Below, piece by piece: positions 45,717 to 55,593 of a DNA stretch of 64,000 nucleotides; position 1 is the first letter of the stretch; the number at the start of each line of letters is the position of its first letter. This stretch comes from Marisediminitalea aggregata (GTDB lineage Bacteria > Pseudomonadota > Gammaproteobacteria > Enterobacterales > Alteromonadaceae), in contig NZ_FQWD01000007.1 of NCBI RefSeq assembly GCF_900129565.1, forward strand, positions 124,001 through 188,000, in the 5' to 3' direction. A model generated the notes under the pieces. The model was not told where the DNA came from. It saw nothing but the letters and a program-made list of their open reading frames with translations, and did no database searches. The position numbers and the translations under genes were made by a program.

Positions 45717-46400
45717 TTAGCCGTTCGATTGTGCAGCTAATGCCTGACGCTGCAAAATGGCAGAAAACTCTTCCATAAAGTTGCTGTAGCTGTTTTCCAG
45801 TTTTTCAACCTGATGACTGAATCGGTTATATGCAACAACTGCTGGTATTGCGGCAAACAAACCAATCGCCGTCGCAATCAGGGCTTCAGCAATACCGGGC
45901 GCCACCATCGACAAGGTAGCCTGCTGTACTTCACCCAGTGCGATAAATGAATTCATGATCCCCCATACGGTGCCAAACAAACCGATATAGGGACTAATTG
46001 AGCCGGCGGTTGCTAAAAACGATAACCGACTTTCAAGATTGTCTACTTCACGGGACAGGGCCACGCGCATCGCGCGATATGTACCATCCACAATCACGTT
46101 GGCATTGGTGTTACTTTTGCGAAGTCGGACGAACTCTTTGAATCCGGCACAGAAAATATTCCCCATGCCACGCACGTCCTCTTCGGCAGATAACTGCTGG
46201 TACAAACGGTTGAGGTCGGCACCTGACCAAAACTCATCTTCAAATTCCTGCATGGATTTGCGCGCGCCGGACAGCGCTTTTTGGCGTTGAAAAATAAACG
46301 CCCATGAGGCAATGGATACGCTGAGAAGCAGCAGCATTACCAGTTGAACAACGAAACTTGCCTGTAAGAACAAGCCAATAAATGTTAAATCAGATGACAC
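45717..46400 (-). CDS. tolQ: TolQ
   Basis: This 227-residue MotA/TolQ/ExbB protein has three membrane helices (about 15-35, 133-157, 168-190) with [13 protein letters not shown] and the polar Thr residues in the last helices that line the ion path. Its start overlaps the ybgC end by 11 nt. Expected partner of TolR. Confidence 0.96.
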   Translation of the reverse strand: MSSDLTFIGLFLQASFVVQLVMLLLLSVSIASWAFIFQRQKALSGARKSMQEFEDEFWSGADLNRLYQQLSAEEDVRGMGNIFCAGFKEFVRLRKSNTNANVIVDGTYRAMRVALSREVDNLESRLSFLATAGSISPYIGLFGTVWGIMNSFIALGEVQQATLSMVAPGIAEALIATAIGLFAAIPAVVAYNRFSHQVEKLENSYSNFMEEFSAILQRQALAAQSNG

Positions 46401-46788
46401 GCGAAAGTTCCCCTAAAACAGCCTTAGGTAGTCGACGTGGCCGCATTGAAGCCAAATCGACACAGGCAACCTGTACTTGCACGGTGACCAACAGCTGGTC
46501 CTGTGCATTTTTTATCTCTTGTTGAAATGTCATACTAGCGCCCTTCAATTCTACAATGTGGGACTGAATACTCAACAGCTGATTAAAGCGAGCTGGCGCA
46601 AAGTTCTGCATTTCGACTTTTTTGACGACAAAAGCGGTGTTTTGTTCCAATAAAACATCCTGCTCAAACCCCAATGCCCGCAACCACTCAGTGCGAGCGC
46701 GTTCTGCAAACTTTAAATAGTTTGCATAATAAACAATGCCGCCCGCATCGGTGTCTTCGTAATAAACGCGTACCTGTAGTGTGTGCAC
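46390..46788 (-). CDS. ybgC: YbgC-type acyl-CoA thioesterase
   Basis: This hotdog-fold thioesterase of 132 residues contains [20 protein letters not shown], the 4-hydroxybenzoyl-CoA thioesterase family signature with its catalytic Asp. I chose GTG 46788 because GGGAG stands 8 nt before it and the size then matches YbgC (134). The longer frame up to 46863 adds 25 residues that do not resemble the family. First gene of the tol-pal operon, as in E. coli. Confidence 0.92.
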   Translation of the reverse strand: MHTLQVRVYYEDTDAGGIVYYANYLKFAERARTEWLRALGFEQDVLLEQNTAFVVKKVEMQNFAPARFNQLLSIQSHIVELKGASMTFQQEIKNAQDQLLVTVQVQVACVDLASMRPRRLPKAVLGELSRVI

Positions 46789-47134
46789 AACGTCAGCTCC
46801 CTTTTTTTTATTGGGCGCAATAGTAGAAGATAGAAGCGTGATGAGTCCAGTGTGGTCAACCACTGAATTTCACTTATTAAACAAAGTTTACGTGATAAAC
46901 AGGTACCAAGAGACTGTACGCAGGAACGGTAAGGCACCTCAGAGCCTTTGACAGCCGAACAATTGCGCTATGCAATGCGCATTTTAAGATACATTAATTA
47001 ATTCTATGTCATATCGCATAAAAAAGACGTTTTATCGCAAGACCTCTATTATTATGAGGTGCAGAGCAAAAGACTTTAATTAACACAACATTAACAGATT
47101 AGTTTTTCTAATTTGAAACTGAAATTATTCTCAA
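46789..47134. other. Intergenic leader between ybgC and the small RNA locus
   Basis: The tol operon leader (- strand) and the region upstream of the + strand small RNA promoter meet here. No gene is supported. A possible ybgC promoter with TACTAT near 46820-46830 lacks a good -35 box. An AT-rich stretch just before 47135 could serve as an UP element for the small RNA. Confidence 0.4.
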
Positions 47135-47162
47135 TTGTCGAAACGCAACAACTCTCTATAAT
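47135..47162 (+). promoter_or_regulatory. Strong promoter of the small RNA candidate
   Basis: TTGTCG (47135-47140), a 16 bp spacer and a perfect TATAAT (47157-47162), with an AT-rich stretch upstream. Predicted transcription start is near 47169. Confidence 0.65.
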
Positions 47163-47168
47163 ACGCAT

Positions 47169-47284
47169 CATCAAGTCGACACAAGACGAGTTCTTATTGA
47201 ATTTCCTGTTAGACATGAGTTCCCTGGATTTTTTCCTTCAACACTTGTTGTTCTCAGCCCGCTTCAATGAAGCGGGTTTTTTTT
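47169..47284 (+). ncRNA. Candidate trans-acting small RNA, ~116 nt
   Basis: A consensus promoter and a rho-independent terminator bracket ~116 nt on the + strand. Both neighbouring genes are on the - strand, so this transcript serves no downstream gene. The body has a U-rich single-stranded-looking stretch (GGATTTTTTCC near 47226-47236) before the terminator, and an 8-T tail, features common in Hfq-bound RNAs. An ATG at 47215 starts a frame that runs through the terminator, so it is not a good small ORF. I do not recognise it as Spot 42, RyhB, GcvB, CsrB or 6S RNA. Confidence 0.55.
47258..47284 (+). terminator. Terminator of the small RNA candidate
   Basis: Stem CCCGCTTC/GAAGCGGG (47258-47265 with 47269-47276), loop AAT, then eight T residues. 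Confidence 0.9.
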
Positions 47285-47366
47285 ACCCTTTTTTCAGTCA
47301 TTTCCCTGACCTGAGATAGAGCGTCCGAGAGTTTGAACTAACGAACGCAAACCAGAATTAAAGATG

Positions 47367-48365
47367 TTAGAGTTCTACGACCATCTTGCCGCGATTTTCT
47401 CCACTAAACAGCATGTTTAACCCTTTTACTGCGTTATTGAGTCCTTTAACAGTGTGAGCCCGGTATTTAATTTTACCCTGCTGCACGTAGGGCGTAAGCT
47501 TCGCCAGAATTTGTGGAATTTCACCCCAATGATCAGGCATCGCAAACCCTTGAATAGTAATACGCTTCTTAATCAGCGGGATCCAGTTTGGTCCTGGCGA
47601 AGGAGTGGCTGACTGGTAATCAGCAATCATGCCGCACACAACAATGCGGCCATGGGCATTCATGCGATCGACAATAAGCTGTTGAATTGGGCCGCCGGTA
47701 TTTTCAAAAAACACGTCAATGCGATTCGGCGTCAGTGCTGTTAACTGGCCAGCCAGGTCTTCAGATTTATAGTTAATGGCGCCATCAAAACCCAGTTCAT
47801 TCACAATCCAGTCCGCTTTTTCATCACTGCCAACCACGCCAATGACTCGCAGACCATCAGCTTTGGCCAGTTGACCCACAATGGTGCCCACCGAACCCGC
47901 GGCGCCGGTCACAATGAGAGTTTCACCCTCCTTGGGCTTACCAAACTGATACAACCCCGTCGTTGCCGTAAGTCCGGGTAACCCAAATACGCACAATGCT
48001 ATTTCAGCACTTACGCCGGGCTGTAATTTGTTGAAGCCCTGGCCATCGGAGACCAGGTATTCCTGCCAACCGGTCATACCCAGCACCTTATCTCCAACAA
48101 CAAAGTCAGGGTGATTCGATTCAACCACTTCACCTACTCCACTGGAGCGCATTACTTCACCGAGCTCAACTGGGGGAATATAACTGCCGCGATCTTCGCT
48201 CATCCAGCCCAACATCGCAGGATCCAGTGACATATGCGTTTGTTTGATTAATAGCTGGCCCTCAGCAGGACTGGGTATTTCCTGTTCTTTTGTTTCGAAC
48301 AAATAGTCCCCGATTTCTCCGTTTTTTGGTCGGTTTACCAACACCATGGATTGATAAGTTGTCAT
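47367..48365 (-). CDS. NADPH-dependent medium-chain reductase, CurA-like
   Basis: This ~332-residue zinc-independent MDR oxidoreductase has the N-terminal LVNRPKNGEIGDYLF start of the leukotriene B4 dehydrogenase / CurA (YncB) group and a nucleotide loop GAAGSVGTIVGQLAKA (about 150-165). Such enzymes reduce alpha,beta double bonds of ketones and aldehydes using NADPH. I chose ATG 48365 (GGAG 8 nt upstream). A frame start 10 codons earlier has no site. It is monocistronic, separated from ruvB by a hairpin at 48468-48493. Confidence 0.86.
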   Translation of the reverse strand: MTTYQSMVLVNRPKNGEIGDYLFETKEQEIPSPAEGQLLIKQTHMSLDPAMLGWMSEDRGSYIPPVELGEVMRSSGVGEVVESNHPDFVVGDKVLGMTGWQEYLVSDGQGFNKLQPGVSAEIALCVFGLPGLTATTGLYQFGKPKEGETLIVTGAAGSVGTIVGQLAKADGLRVIGVVGSDEKADWIVNELGFDGAINYKSEDLAGQLTALTPNRIDVFFENTGGPIQQLIVDRMNAHGRIVVCGMIADYQSATPSPGPNWIPLIKKRITIQGFAMPDHWGEIPQILAKLTPYVQQGKIKYRAHTVKGLNNAVKGLNMLFSGENRGKMVVEL

Positions 48366-48467
48366 GTTTGTCTCCGTTATCAGATGCCTGCCCACACTAA
48401 CAAATTAACTACATTAATCTAAAATTAAATTTACTTATTGGAGAGTATTAGCAGTACAAAGGCGGTG

Positions 48468-48493
48468 CGCTGTTGGTTAGGTTACCAACAGCG
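48468..48493. repeat. Perfect 10 bp inverted repeat after ruvB
   Basis: CGCTGTTGGT (48468-48477) pairs with ACCAACAGCG (48484-48493), loop of 6. It lies 12 nt after the ruvB stop on the - strand, where a terminator is expected, but no T run follows. It could be a weak terminator or an mRNA 3' end stabiliser. Confidence 0.6.
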
Positions 48494-48505
48494 GATTTTG
48501 ACAGG

Positions 48506-49507
48506 TTACTCGGGCTGAAAGCCCAAATGCAGGAACGCTCTTGATGTCGCGATTCGACCGCGAGGAGTGCGTTGCAGGAACCCCTGTTGGATTAAGAAGG
48601 GCTCAATAACGTCTTCAATGGTTTCTTTTTCTTCACCGATGGCTGCAGCCAGGTTTTCAAGACCGACTGGCCCGCCACTGAATTTCTCGATAATAGCTGA
48701 CAGCAACTTCCGGTCCATGTAGTCGAACCCCTCTTTATCGACATCGAGCATGTCGAGTGCAGCAGCCGCTATGTCGCCGTTGACCTGGCCGTTGGCTTTG
48801 ATTTGCGCGTAGTCACGCACGCGGCGCAGAAGCCTGTTCGCAATTCGTGGTGTGCCTCGCGAACGTTTGGCGACTTCAAACGCGCCACTCTGGTCCATGT
48901 CCAGCTGCAAATAATGTGCGCTGCGCGCCACAATATCCGTTAAGTCCTTTACCGAATAGAATTCCAATCGTTGCACGATACCGAACCGATCGCGTAACGG
49001 CGATGTCAGTGAGCCTGCCCGAGTCGTAGCGCCAACCAAGGTAAAGGGGGGTAAATCCAGTTTAATTGAGCGCGCTGCCGGCCCTTCCCCAATCATGATA
49101 TCAAGTTGGTAATCTTCCATAGCCGGATAGAGAATTTCTTCGACCACCGGACTCAATCGATGGATTTCATCAATAAACAACACATCATTGCGTTCAAGGT
49201 TGGTTAACAGCGCAGCGAGGTCGCCGGCTTTTTCCAGCACCGGGCCCGAGGTGGTTTTAATATTCACCCCCATTTCGTTAGCTACGATATTAGCTAAGGT
49301 GGTTTTACCCAAACCCGGCGGGCCAAATATTAATAAATGATCCAGTGCATCTTCACGCTGCCTCGCTGCCTCAATGAAGATTTCCATCTGATCACAGACA
49401 TGCTGTTGGCCAGTGTAATCCTCGAGCAGTTTTGGGCGAATTGCGCGATCTATGACGGCATCTTCATCATTTTCGCTGGAGGAAATTAACCGATCGGCTT
49501 CAATCAT
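48506..49507 (-). CDS. ruvB: Holliday junction branch migration ATPase RuvB
   Basis: This 333-residue AAA+ protein has Walker [13 protein letters not shown], Walker [10 protein letters not shown], the sensor region [18 protein letters not shown] and a winged-helix end ([12 protein letters not shown]). It forms hexameric rings with RuvA at Holliday junctions. It lies 14 nt after ruvA. Length is as in E. coli (336). Confidence 0.97.
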   Translation of the reverse strand: MIEADRLISSSENDEDAVIDRAIRPKLLEDYTGQQHVCDQMEIFIEAARQREDALDHLLIFGPPGLGKTTLANIVANEMGVNIKTTSGPVLEKAGDLAALLTNLERNDVLFIDEIHRLSPVVEEILYPAMEDYQLDIMIGEGPAARSIKLDLPPFTLVGATTRAGSLTSPLRDRFGIVQRLEFYSVKDLTDIVARSAHYLQLDMDQSGAFEVAKRSRGTPRIANRLLRRVRDYAQIKANGQVNGDIAAAALDMLDVDKEGFDYMDRKLLSAIIEKFSGGPVGLENLAAAIGEEKETIEDVIEPFLIQQGFLQRTPRGRIATSRAFLHLGFQPE

Positions 49508-49521
49508 ACTGGGTCCCGTTT

Positions 49522-50151
49522 CTACAACGACGTTTTAAGTGCCTGGCGGATAAGCGCTTCGCTGCTCATGCCGTCTTCAAACACACTGTTAACCATCTTA
49601 CTGGCCTGCGGTGGCTTGTAACCCAAGGCCACCAGCGCACTCACCGCTTCTTCTTTAACATCATTAACCGGCACAAACGTGTTGGTATTAGCTGCATCCG
49701 GGTCCTGCCCTAACGTGAAGGTGTCAGGTGTAGGCAGAGACTGGGTAAATTTAGCCAGTCTGTCGCGCAGCTCAACCACCAGTCTTTCCGCGGTTTTCTT
49801 ACCTATCCCTGGAAGTGACGTGAGCGCTGACACATCTTCATTTTGAACGACCTGTAAAAACTGTGATGCTGACATGCCAGACAAAATGGCTAACCCTAAC
49901 TTGGGCCCCACGCCATTGGCTTTAATAAGTTCGCGAAACAATCCACGTTCCAGTTTATCGGCAAAACCAAACAACAGCTGGGCGTCTTCCCGCACCACAA
50001 AATGGGTATACAAGGTACAGGCCTCACCCACATTAGGCAGTTGGTAAAAGCTGGTCATCGGCAGTTGTAATTCGTAGCCGACACCCGCTACATCAATCAG
50101 GACCTCTGGTGGTGCTTTCTCTAATAAAACACCGTGAATTCTACCAATCAT
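49522..50151 (-). CDS. ruvA: Holliday junction DNA helicase subunit RuvA
   Basis: This 209-residue protein has the OB-fold start [12 protein letters not shown], two helix-hairpin-helix motifs ([15 protein letters not shown] and [18 protein letters not shown]) and the C-terminal domain III that contacts RuvB (about 160-209). It lies 18 nt downstream of ruvC. Confidence 0.97.
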   Translation of the reverse strand: MIGRIHGVLLEKAPPEVLIDVAGVGYELQLPMTSFYQLPNVGEACTLYTHFVVREDAQLLFGFADKLERGLFRELIKANGVGPKLGLAILSGMSASQFLQVVQNEDVSALTSLPGIGKKTAERLVVELRDRLAKFTQSLPTPDTFTLGQDPDAANTNTFVPVNDVKEEAVSALVALGYKPPQASKMVNSVFEDGMSSEALIRQALKTSL

Positions 50152-50169
50152 GGTGACTACATCACTCCG

Positions 50170-50688
50170 TTATCGCAAGCGACCGCGCACCGTTTTACGT
50201 GCCTGACCAGCCAGCTTGACTAAATTCTGTTCACTGTGAGCGTGACATAAAGCAACTGCCAACGCATCTGCAGCGTCGGCCTGAGGGGTGCCTGACAGGT
50301 TAAGTAAATGCTTAACCATATGCTGTACCTGCGTTTTGTCTGCGCCCCCGGTGCCCACCACCGCTTGTTTAATTTGCCGCGCGGAGTACTCATGCACTCC
50401 CATACCGGCTTGTGTAGCGGCAATCATAGCAGCGCCCCTGGCATGACCGAGCTTTAACGCTGAATCCGGGTTACGGGCTAAAAAAACCTGCTCTATGGCC
50501 AGACAGTCCGGACTAAACTGAGCAATTAATTCACTCACACCCACAAAAATCTTATCTAATCGAGGCGCCAGGGGTTTGTCAGTTAAACGAATACAACCAC
50601 TCGCAACATAGCTTAATTTGCCCTGCTGTCGCCTGATTAATCCGTAACCGGTTACCCGGGAACCTGGATCTATACCCAGTATTACCAT
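50170..50688 (-). CDS. ruvC: Holliday junction resolvase RuvC
   Basis: This 172-residue RNase H-like nuclease has the acidic active site: Asp7 in GIDPGSRVTGYG, Glu in IEQVFLARNPDSALKLG and two Asp in QADAADALAVALCH. It cuts junctions processed by RuvAB. Its start overlaps the nudB stop by 1 nt. Confidence 0.97.
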   Translation of the reverse strand: MVILGIDPGSRVTGYGLIRRQQGKLSYVASGCIRLTDKPLAPRLDKIFVGVSELIAQFSPDCLAIEQVFLARNPDSALKLGHARGAAMIAATQAGMGVHEYSARQIKQAVVGTGGADKTQVQHMVKHLLNLSGTPQADAADALAVALCHAHSEQNLVKLAGQARKTVRGRLR

Positions 50689-51128
50689 TATTTTGGCTCG
50701 GGCACAAATGCCAGAATGGCGTTGCGATTTGAAGGCGACCAGACACGTGCCAACGCCTCGGGCTTATCAAGCCATTCATAGGCAGAATGTTCGGTTAAAA
50801 TAATGCGGGAATCAGAAGGAATTTGCGTAACGAAAACATATTCCGTATTCACAAAATTATCGGGGGGATAACGATGCTGCCATTCTTTGCGGATCTCGTA
50901 CTGATTCACATGCTGGCAATCTACAATGTCGCCTGACTGAGGCGACAGATTTACCCCCGTCTCCTCGCCTACTTCGCGGTATGCCGCCGCAATGGGCGAC
51001 TCTCCGGCTTCAATGGTACCGGTCACCGATTGCCAGAAGTCCGGGTCGTCGTTGCGCTGCATCACCAGTACCTGACTGTGCTCGTTATAGAGCACAACCA
51101 GAACTGATTCAGGACGCTTGTACGTCAT
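50688..51128 (-). CDS. nudB: Dihydroneopterin triphosphate pyrophosphatase / Nudix hydrolase
   Basis: This 146-residue Nudix protein has an exact Nudix box GTIEAGESPIAAAYREVGEE followed by TG. It has the NudB-type start YKRPESVLVVLY and FVPEPK end. NudB removes pyrophosphate from dihydroneopterin triphosphate in folate synthesis. It sits between aspS and ruvC, the usual gammaproteobacterial order, and overlaps both by 1 nt. Confidence 0.93.
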   Translation of the reverse strand: MTYKRPESVLVVLYNEHSQVLVMQRNDDPDFWQSVTGTIEAGESPIAAAYREVGEETGVNLSPQSGDIVDCQHVNQYEIRKEWQHRYPPDNFVNTEYVFVTQIPSDSRIILTEHSAYEWLDKPEALARVWSPSNRNAILAFVPEPK

Positions 51129-52894
51129 TATTCCGCGCTGTCTTTTTTAACAGTGGCAATGGCCAGATCAGCTAATTGCTGAGGATTAGCCGGGCTTGGG
51201 GCATCAGTAAGCGGGCAAGCTGCCGTGGTCGTTTTGGGGAACGCCATGACATCGCGAATTGAACTGGCGCCCGTCATCAGCATAACCAAACGGTCCAGAC
51301 CAAATGCCAAACCGGCGTGTGGTGGCGCACCAAAACGCAATGCCTCTAGCAAGAAGCCAAACTTCAATTCTGCTTCTTCTTTATCTATACCCAAAATACT
51401 GAACACCGCTGACTGCATGGACTGGTCGTGAATACGCACAGAACCGCCACCCAGTTCAACACCATTTAATACCATGTCATAGGCGTCAGAAATGGCGTTC
51501 ACCGGATCCGCAGCTAGTTCTTCCGGCGTCATACCACGTGGAGAGGTAAACGGATGGTGCAGTGCATGCAATTGGCCATCAACTTCTTCAAACATGGGGA
51601 AATCCACAACCCAAAGAGGTCGCCACTCGCCTTCCAGTAATTCGAAGTCTTCACCCAGCTTAAGACGCAGTGCGCCCATCGCTTCCGTAACCACGGTGTA
51701 GCTGTCGGCACCAAATAGCAGGATATCGCCATCCTGAGCGCCGGTGCGAGCCAGGATGCCGTTAACAATTTCTTCGTTCAGGAACTTCAGAATTGGCGAC
51801 TGCAAACCGTCAAGGCCAGCAGCCACGTCGTTGACTTTAATCCACGCCAAACCTTTGGCGCCGTAAATGCCAACAAACTTCGTGTATTCGTCAATTTGCT
51901 TGCGAGACAGGCTTGCTCCACCCGGTACACGGATAGTCGCTACGCGTCCTTTCAGGTCATTCGCTGGGCCGCTGAACACTTTAAAGTCGACGGATGCGAG
52001 TAAATCTGCCACGTCGGTTAATTCAAGCGGGTTACGCAGATCGGGTTTGTCACTACCGTAACGTTGCATGGCTTCGGCGTAGGTCATACGCGGGAAGTCA
52101 CCTAAATCAACGTCCAGCATTTGCTGGAACAGGTCACGAATTAAACCTTCCGTAATGCTCATTACGCCGTCGGCATCGAGGAATGTCGTTTCCAAATCGA
52201 TTTGGGTAAATTCTGGCTGGCGATCCGCACGTAAATCTTCGTCTCGGAAACATTTTACGATTTGATAGTAGCGATCCATGCCAGACATCATCAGTAGCTG
52301 TTTAAACAACTGAGGTGATTGTGGCAATGCAAAAAATTCGCCTTTGTGCGTCCGGCTTGGCACCAGGTAATCACGGGCACCTTCAGGTGTTGCTTTTGTC
52401 AGGATGGGCGTTTCAATATCTAAAAAGCCATCGCCCTCCAGATAACGACGTACCGCCGCCGTGACTTTTGCGCGAAACTGCAGACGCTGGCTCATTAGCG
52501 GGCGACGCAGGTCCAGGTAACGATAACGCAGTCGCTGCTCTTCGGAGTTTTCCTGATTCCAGTCCAGCGGTAATACTGCAGATTTATTGAAGATCTCCAG
52601 TCCGGTGCCAATGATTTCAATTTCGCCGGTAGCCATTTGCGCGTTCACCTGTCCTTCCGGGCGGGCACGCACCGTACCGGTAACCTTCACGCAGAATTCG
52701 CTGCGCAGGGTATTGGCAATCGCTTGAACTTCAGGAAGATCCGGGTCGAACATGACCTGTACGATCCCTTCGCGGTCTCGTAAATCGATAAAAATCAGGC
52801 CGCCTAAATCGCGACGCTTATTTACCCAGCCACACAGTGTGACGGTTTGGCCAATGTAAGATGCAGTAATATTCCCACAGTAATCTGTGCGCAT
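51128..52894 (-). CDS. aspS: Aspartyl-tRNA synthetase
   Basis: This 588-residue class II synthetase has an N-terminal OB-fold anticodon domain (about 1-105; [20 protein letters not shown]), motif 2 [18 protein letters not shown], the bacterial GAD insertion (about 300-410) and motif 3 [15 protein letters not shown]. The length matches E. coli (590). It is the first gene of the aspS-nudB-ruvCAB series. The + strand neighbour is divergent across 219 bp. Confidence 0.97.
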   Translation of the reverse strand: MRTDYCGNITASYIGQTVTLCGWVNKRRDLGGLIFIDLRDREGIVQVMFDPDLPEVQAIANTLRSEFCVKVTGTVRARPEGQVNAQMATGEIEIIGTGLEIFNKSAVLPLDWNQENSEEQRLRYRYLDLRRPLMSQRLQFRAKVTAAVRRYLEGDGFLDIETPILTKATPEGARDYLVPSRTHKGEFFALPQSPQLFKQLLMMSGMDRYYQIVKCFRDEDLRADRQPEFTQIDLETTFLDADGVMSITEGLIRDLFQQMLDVDLGDFPRMTYAEAMQRYGSDKPDLRNPLELTDVADLLASVDFKVFSGPANDLKGRVATIRVPGGASLSRKQIDEYTKFVGIYGAKGLAWIKVNDVAAGLDGLQSPILKFLNEEIVNGILARTGAQDGDILLFGADSYTVVTEAMGALRLKLGEDFELLEGEWRPLWVVDFPMFEEVDGQLHALHHPFTSPRGMTPEELAADPVNAISDAYDMVLNGVELGGGSVRIHDQSMQSAVFSILGIDKEEAELKFGFLLEALRFGAPPHAGLAFGLDRLVMLMTGASSIRDVMAFPKTTTAACPLTDAPSPANPQQLADLAIATVKKDSAE

Positions 52895-53113
52895 GGTCTC
52901 AGACCCCTAATTTCTTGAGCGTTTACGCCCAAAGCCACAGGAAGATACAGGTTTGACGCCAATTCACGTTATGGCTCATGCCCTGCCGGCTTTGCAGCGT
53001 TTTTGTTATCATTGAGTTTCGCGAACCGGTGTATAAAATGCCTGAAAAGCGACCATTCATTGCCGATTAGCGGTAAAGGTCGCATAGTATAAACAAATGC
53101 ATGGCAAAGCCCA

Positions 53114-54004
53114 ATGACAAATATCCAAACACCTCAAATATTGCCGGAAGTCTGTATAGGCTTGCCTCAATGGCAGCACGGGCGTTGGCCGACAACCTGG
53201 TTCGGTCACAGCAAAGGAACCAGCCTGGGTCGCTATGCAACGCAATTAAACAGTGTGGAAGGCAATACAACGTTTTACCACTTACCCACACCAGACACAG
53301 TACTTACATGGCACAAATCAACGCCCGCTGCATTTCGGTTTACGTTCAAGTTTCATCGCAGTATCAGTCACGAGGGACGGCTAAGCCAGAATATTCCCAT
53401 GGCCTGTCAGCAACTTACTTTACTGAGTTCCCTTGAAGAAAAGCTTGGCCTGATTATGCTGCAGTTACCGGCCAGTTTTGGCCCCGCTGGCATAGCTGAG
53501 TTAGACACGTTTTTGGCTGGCTTACCCAAGGCTATTCGCTATGCCGTGGAAGTTCGACATTTAGCGTTCTTTGCCAAAGGTGATGATGAAAAGGCACTTA
53601 ATCGCTGCTTGATGCACCACAATGTTAACCGGGTCATTATGGATACCAGAGCGCTGTTCAGCGGCCCGGTTGATTGCGAGCTCACAGCAGAGGTTCGCAC
53701 CAAGAAACCCAGAGTACCGGTAAACGTCATTGCTACGGCCGATCAGCCTGTAATGCGTTTTGTGGGCAATAACGATGACTCAGACAACGAAGCTTGTTTA
53801 CTACCCTGGGTAGCAAAGTGCCATCAATGGCGGCAGCAGGGAAAAACGTGCTATTTGTTCTTCCACCGTCCGGACAATCAGGATGCACCCTGGCTGGCTC
53901 AGCAATTTATCCGCTTATACAACAGCCAGTTTGCTGAGCATGCATTGCCGTTGCTCAGTTTTAATCCAGAGCAAACGGATACAGCACAATCCTCGCTTTT
54001 TTAA
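53114..54004 (+). CDS. DUF72 protein, YecE-like
   Basis: This 296-residue DUF72 TIM-barrel protein has the family features QWHGRWPTTWFG, SVEGNTTFYHLPT, RFTFKFHRSISH and CYLFFHRPDNQDAPWLAQQF. The biochemical role of the family is not settled. It is divergent from aspS and ends 6 bp from the convergent TPR gene. ATG 53114 fits the family's N-terminus, although no ribosome site stands out. Confidence 0.88.
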   Translation: MTNIQTPQILPEVCIGLPQWQHGRWPTTWFGHSKGTSLGRYATQLNSVEGNTTFYHLPTPDTVLTWHKSTPAAFRFTFKFHRSISHEGRLSQNIPMACQQLTLLSSLEEKLGLIMLQLPASFGPAGIAELDTFLAGLPKAIRYAVEVRHLAFFAKGDDEKALNRCLMHHNVNRVIMDTRALFSGPVDCELTAEVRTKKPRVPVNVIATADQPVMRFVGNNDDSDNEACLLPWVAKCHQWRQQGKTCYLFFHRPDNQDAPWLAQQFIRLYNSQFAEHALPLLSFNPEQTDTAQSSLF

Positions 54005-54010
54005 CGCCGC

Positions 54011-55435
54011 CTATGCCGAGCGTCTGCGGCGTCGCGAACTTTGCTTTTTATTTTTCAGGCGCACATAAAAATAGCCTAAACCAGCAATAATCAAGGTAAG
54101 TAGACATACGATACCAATCAGCAAATTATTGAAAGTGGCTTCCCGTGCTTTAGACTCTTTCTGAATTGCCAATGACTGGCTTAACGAGGCAATTTCGCGC
54201 TGTGAACTGTGCTGAAGTGCAGCGAAGTCAGCAGAAATTTGTTCCATCGTCAGCGACAACACCCGATTGCGCTCTTCATCAATCCAGCCCAACAACGCTT
54301 CATATGCCTGTTCAGTCCCACGGATATCGTTTTGCGCTACGGCTAACGCCACCTGATTTAGCAAATGTTGACGAATAGTGAGGTACGCATCCTCTTCGCC
54401 TGCCAAAAGATCCTGAGAGATTCCGGCTTGCAATTGCATTGCTGCGTCCAACTCGCCGGATTCGATAAAGTACGTAACCTTGTCTAACACAAACAGACGA
54501 CGCGGAGTTAACTGCGGGTATTCTAATAACCATTCGTCCAGTTTTGTCAGCCACCTTGTAACCATATCCATTTGCTGACGTTGCAAGCTAATGTGCATTA
54601 ACCAAAAACCAGCAGCGAATTGCGCCTGAATATTATTCGCTTCCACACCGGCATCTAACATACGCATGGCAACAGCTTCGATGTCATCCCATTTACTTTC
54701 CGCCGCCATAATCGACAGCATTTTATCGGTGAGATTAAACGGCATATTGCCAGATTGTGACTGCAGAAATGACACTAGCTGTTGTGATTTAGCTAATGCT
54801 TTGCTGTACCACTGCATATCCAGCAACAGCGAAATCTGCTTTTCAACGACTTCTCGCCACACCAGAAAATTAGAAAGCTGCCAGAATGCTTGCTGCGCCT
54901 GTTCCAAAAAATCCAGTGCCGACATGACATTGCCGGTTCGGCTGTCTGACATACCAATGTCATACAGGATAAGCGCTTTGTCAGTATCCTTTAGCCTGCG
55001 CGACAATAACGTCATTAATTGCTGTTTGGTTGCAAGCGTATCCCCCGGAGATACTGCCGCCTGATAAGCCAACACAGCACGCAATGCAAACCCCTGAGAG
55101 CGGTAATCCTGAGTGCGGGTAGCCATTTGCACGACCTGCTGAGCGTGCGCTTTCACCCCTTCAAACTCATTCTGTTTTGCAGCAAGCAACAGTTTATAGG
55201 CCAACACGGCATTTTCTGCAGTATCAGCTCGCAGCGCATTGGCATTCGCAATAAGCGTATCCAATTTACTTATTTGTAAGTCATAGGTTGTGGTTTTATC
55301 GCGGATAATGTCGTTGAGTTTACTGAGGATTTGACTTTCATTGACCGCTTGTGCGGACACAAGCAAAGGGAACAGTAAACATACAAGTGAAAAACAGCTT
55401 GTTAAGGTTTTAGCGATAGAAGGGCGTGCATCCAT
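54011..55435 (-). CDS. TPR-rich periplasmic protein with C-terminal membrane anchor
   Basis: The protein is ~474 residues: a signal peptide (TSCFSLVCLLFPLLVSAQA, about 10-28), a long all-helical region with degenerate TPR-like repeats (about 40-400), a coiled-coil (about 385-430), one membrane helix (about 437-460) and a very basic tail ending RRRRRSA. I start at ATG 55435 to place the signal peptide correctly. A frame start 34 codons earlier lacks support. The layout recalls sensor or GGDEF protein N-terminal halves without an output domain. Function unknown. It follows glrR on the same strand after 158 bp with a palindrome between them. Confidence 0.7.
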   Translation of the reverse strand: MDARPSIAKTLTSCFSLVCLLFPLLVSAQAVNESQILSKLNDIIRDKTTTYDLQISKLDTLIANANALRADTAENAVLAYKLLLAAKQNEFEGVKAHAQQVVQMATRTQDYRSQGFALRAVLAYQAAVSPGDTLATKQQLMTLLSRRLKDTDKALILYDIGMSDSRTGNVMSALDFLEQAQQAFWQLSNFLVWREVVEKQISLLLDMQWYSKALAKSQQLVSFLQSQSGNMPFNLTDKMLSIMAAESKWDDIEAVAMRMLDAGVEANNIQAQFAAGFWLMHISLQRQQMDMVTRWLTKLDEWLLEYPQLTPRRLFVLDKVTYFIESGELDAAMQLQAGISQDLLAGEEDAYLTIRQHLLNQVALAVAQNDIRGTEQAYEALLGWIDEERNRVLSLTMEQISADFAALQHSSQREIASLSQSLAIQKESKAREATFNNLLIGIVCLLTLIIAGLGYFYVRLKNKKQSSRRRRRSA

Positions 55436-55563
55436 GTGAGTGTCGCGAATTACATTACATATCGCGACACTATCCCACGCCAGACGGGCTTTGCCAACCG
55501 TTTCTGGTATAAAGCCTGATAACGAAGTATGGCCCATTTCATATACACAGGGCCAACACCTTG

Positions 55564-55577
55564 AATTTACGTAAATT
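55564..55577. promoter_or_regulatory. 14 bp perfect palindrome upstream of the TPR gene
   Basis: AATTTACGTAAATT lies between the glrR stop and the TPR gene, ~130 bp before its start. It is a possible regulator site. No protein can be assigned. Confidence 0.35.
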
Positions 55578-55593
55578 TATTGTAAATAACAGT

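Noticed and set aside
47113..47319. 68-residue + strand frame over the small RNA
   Set aside because: It starts upstream of the predicted transcription start, has no ribosome site and runs through the terminator.
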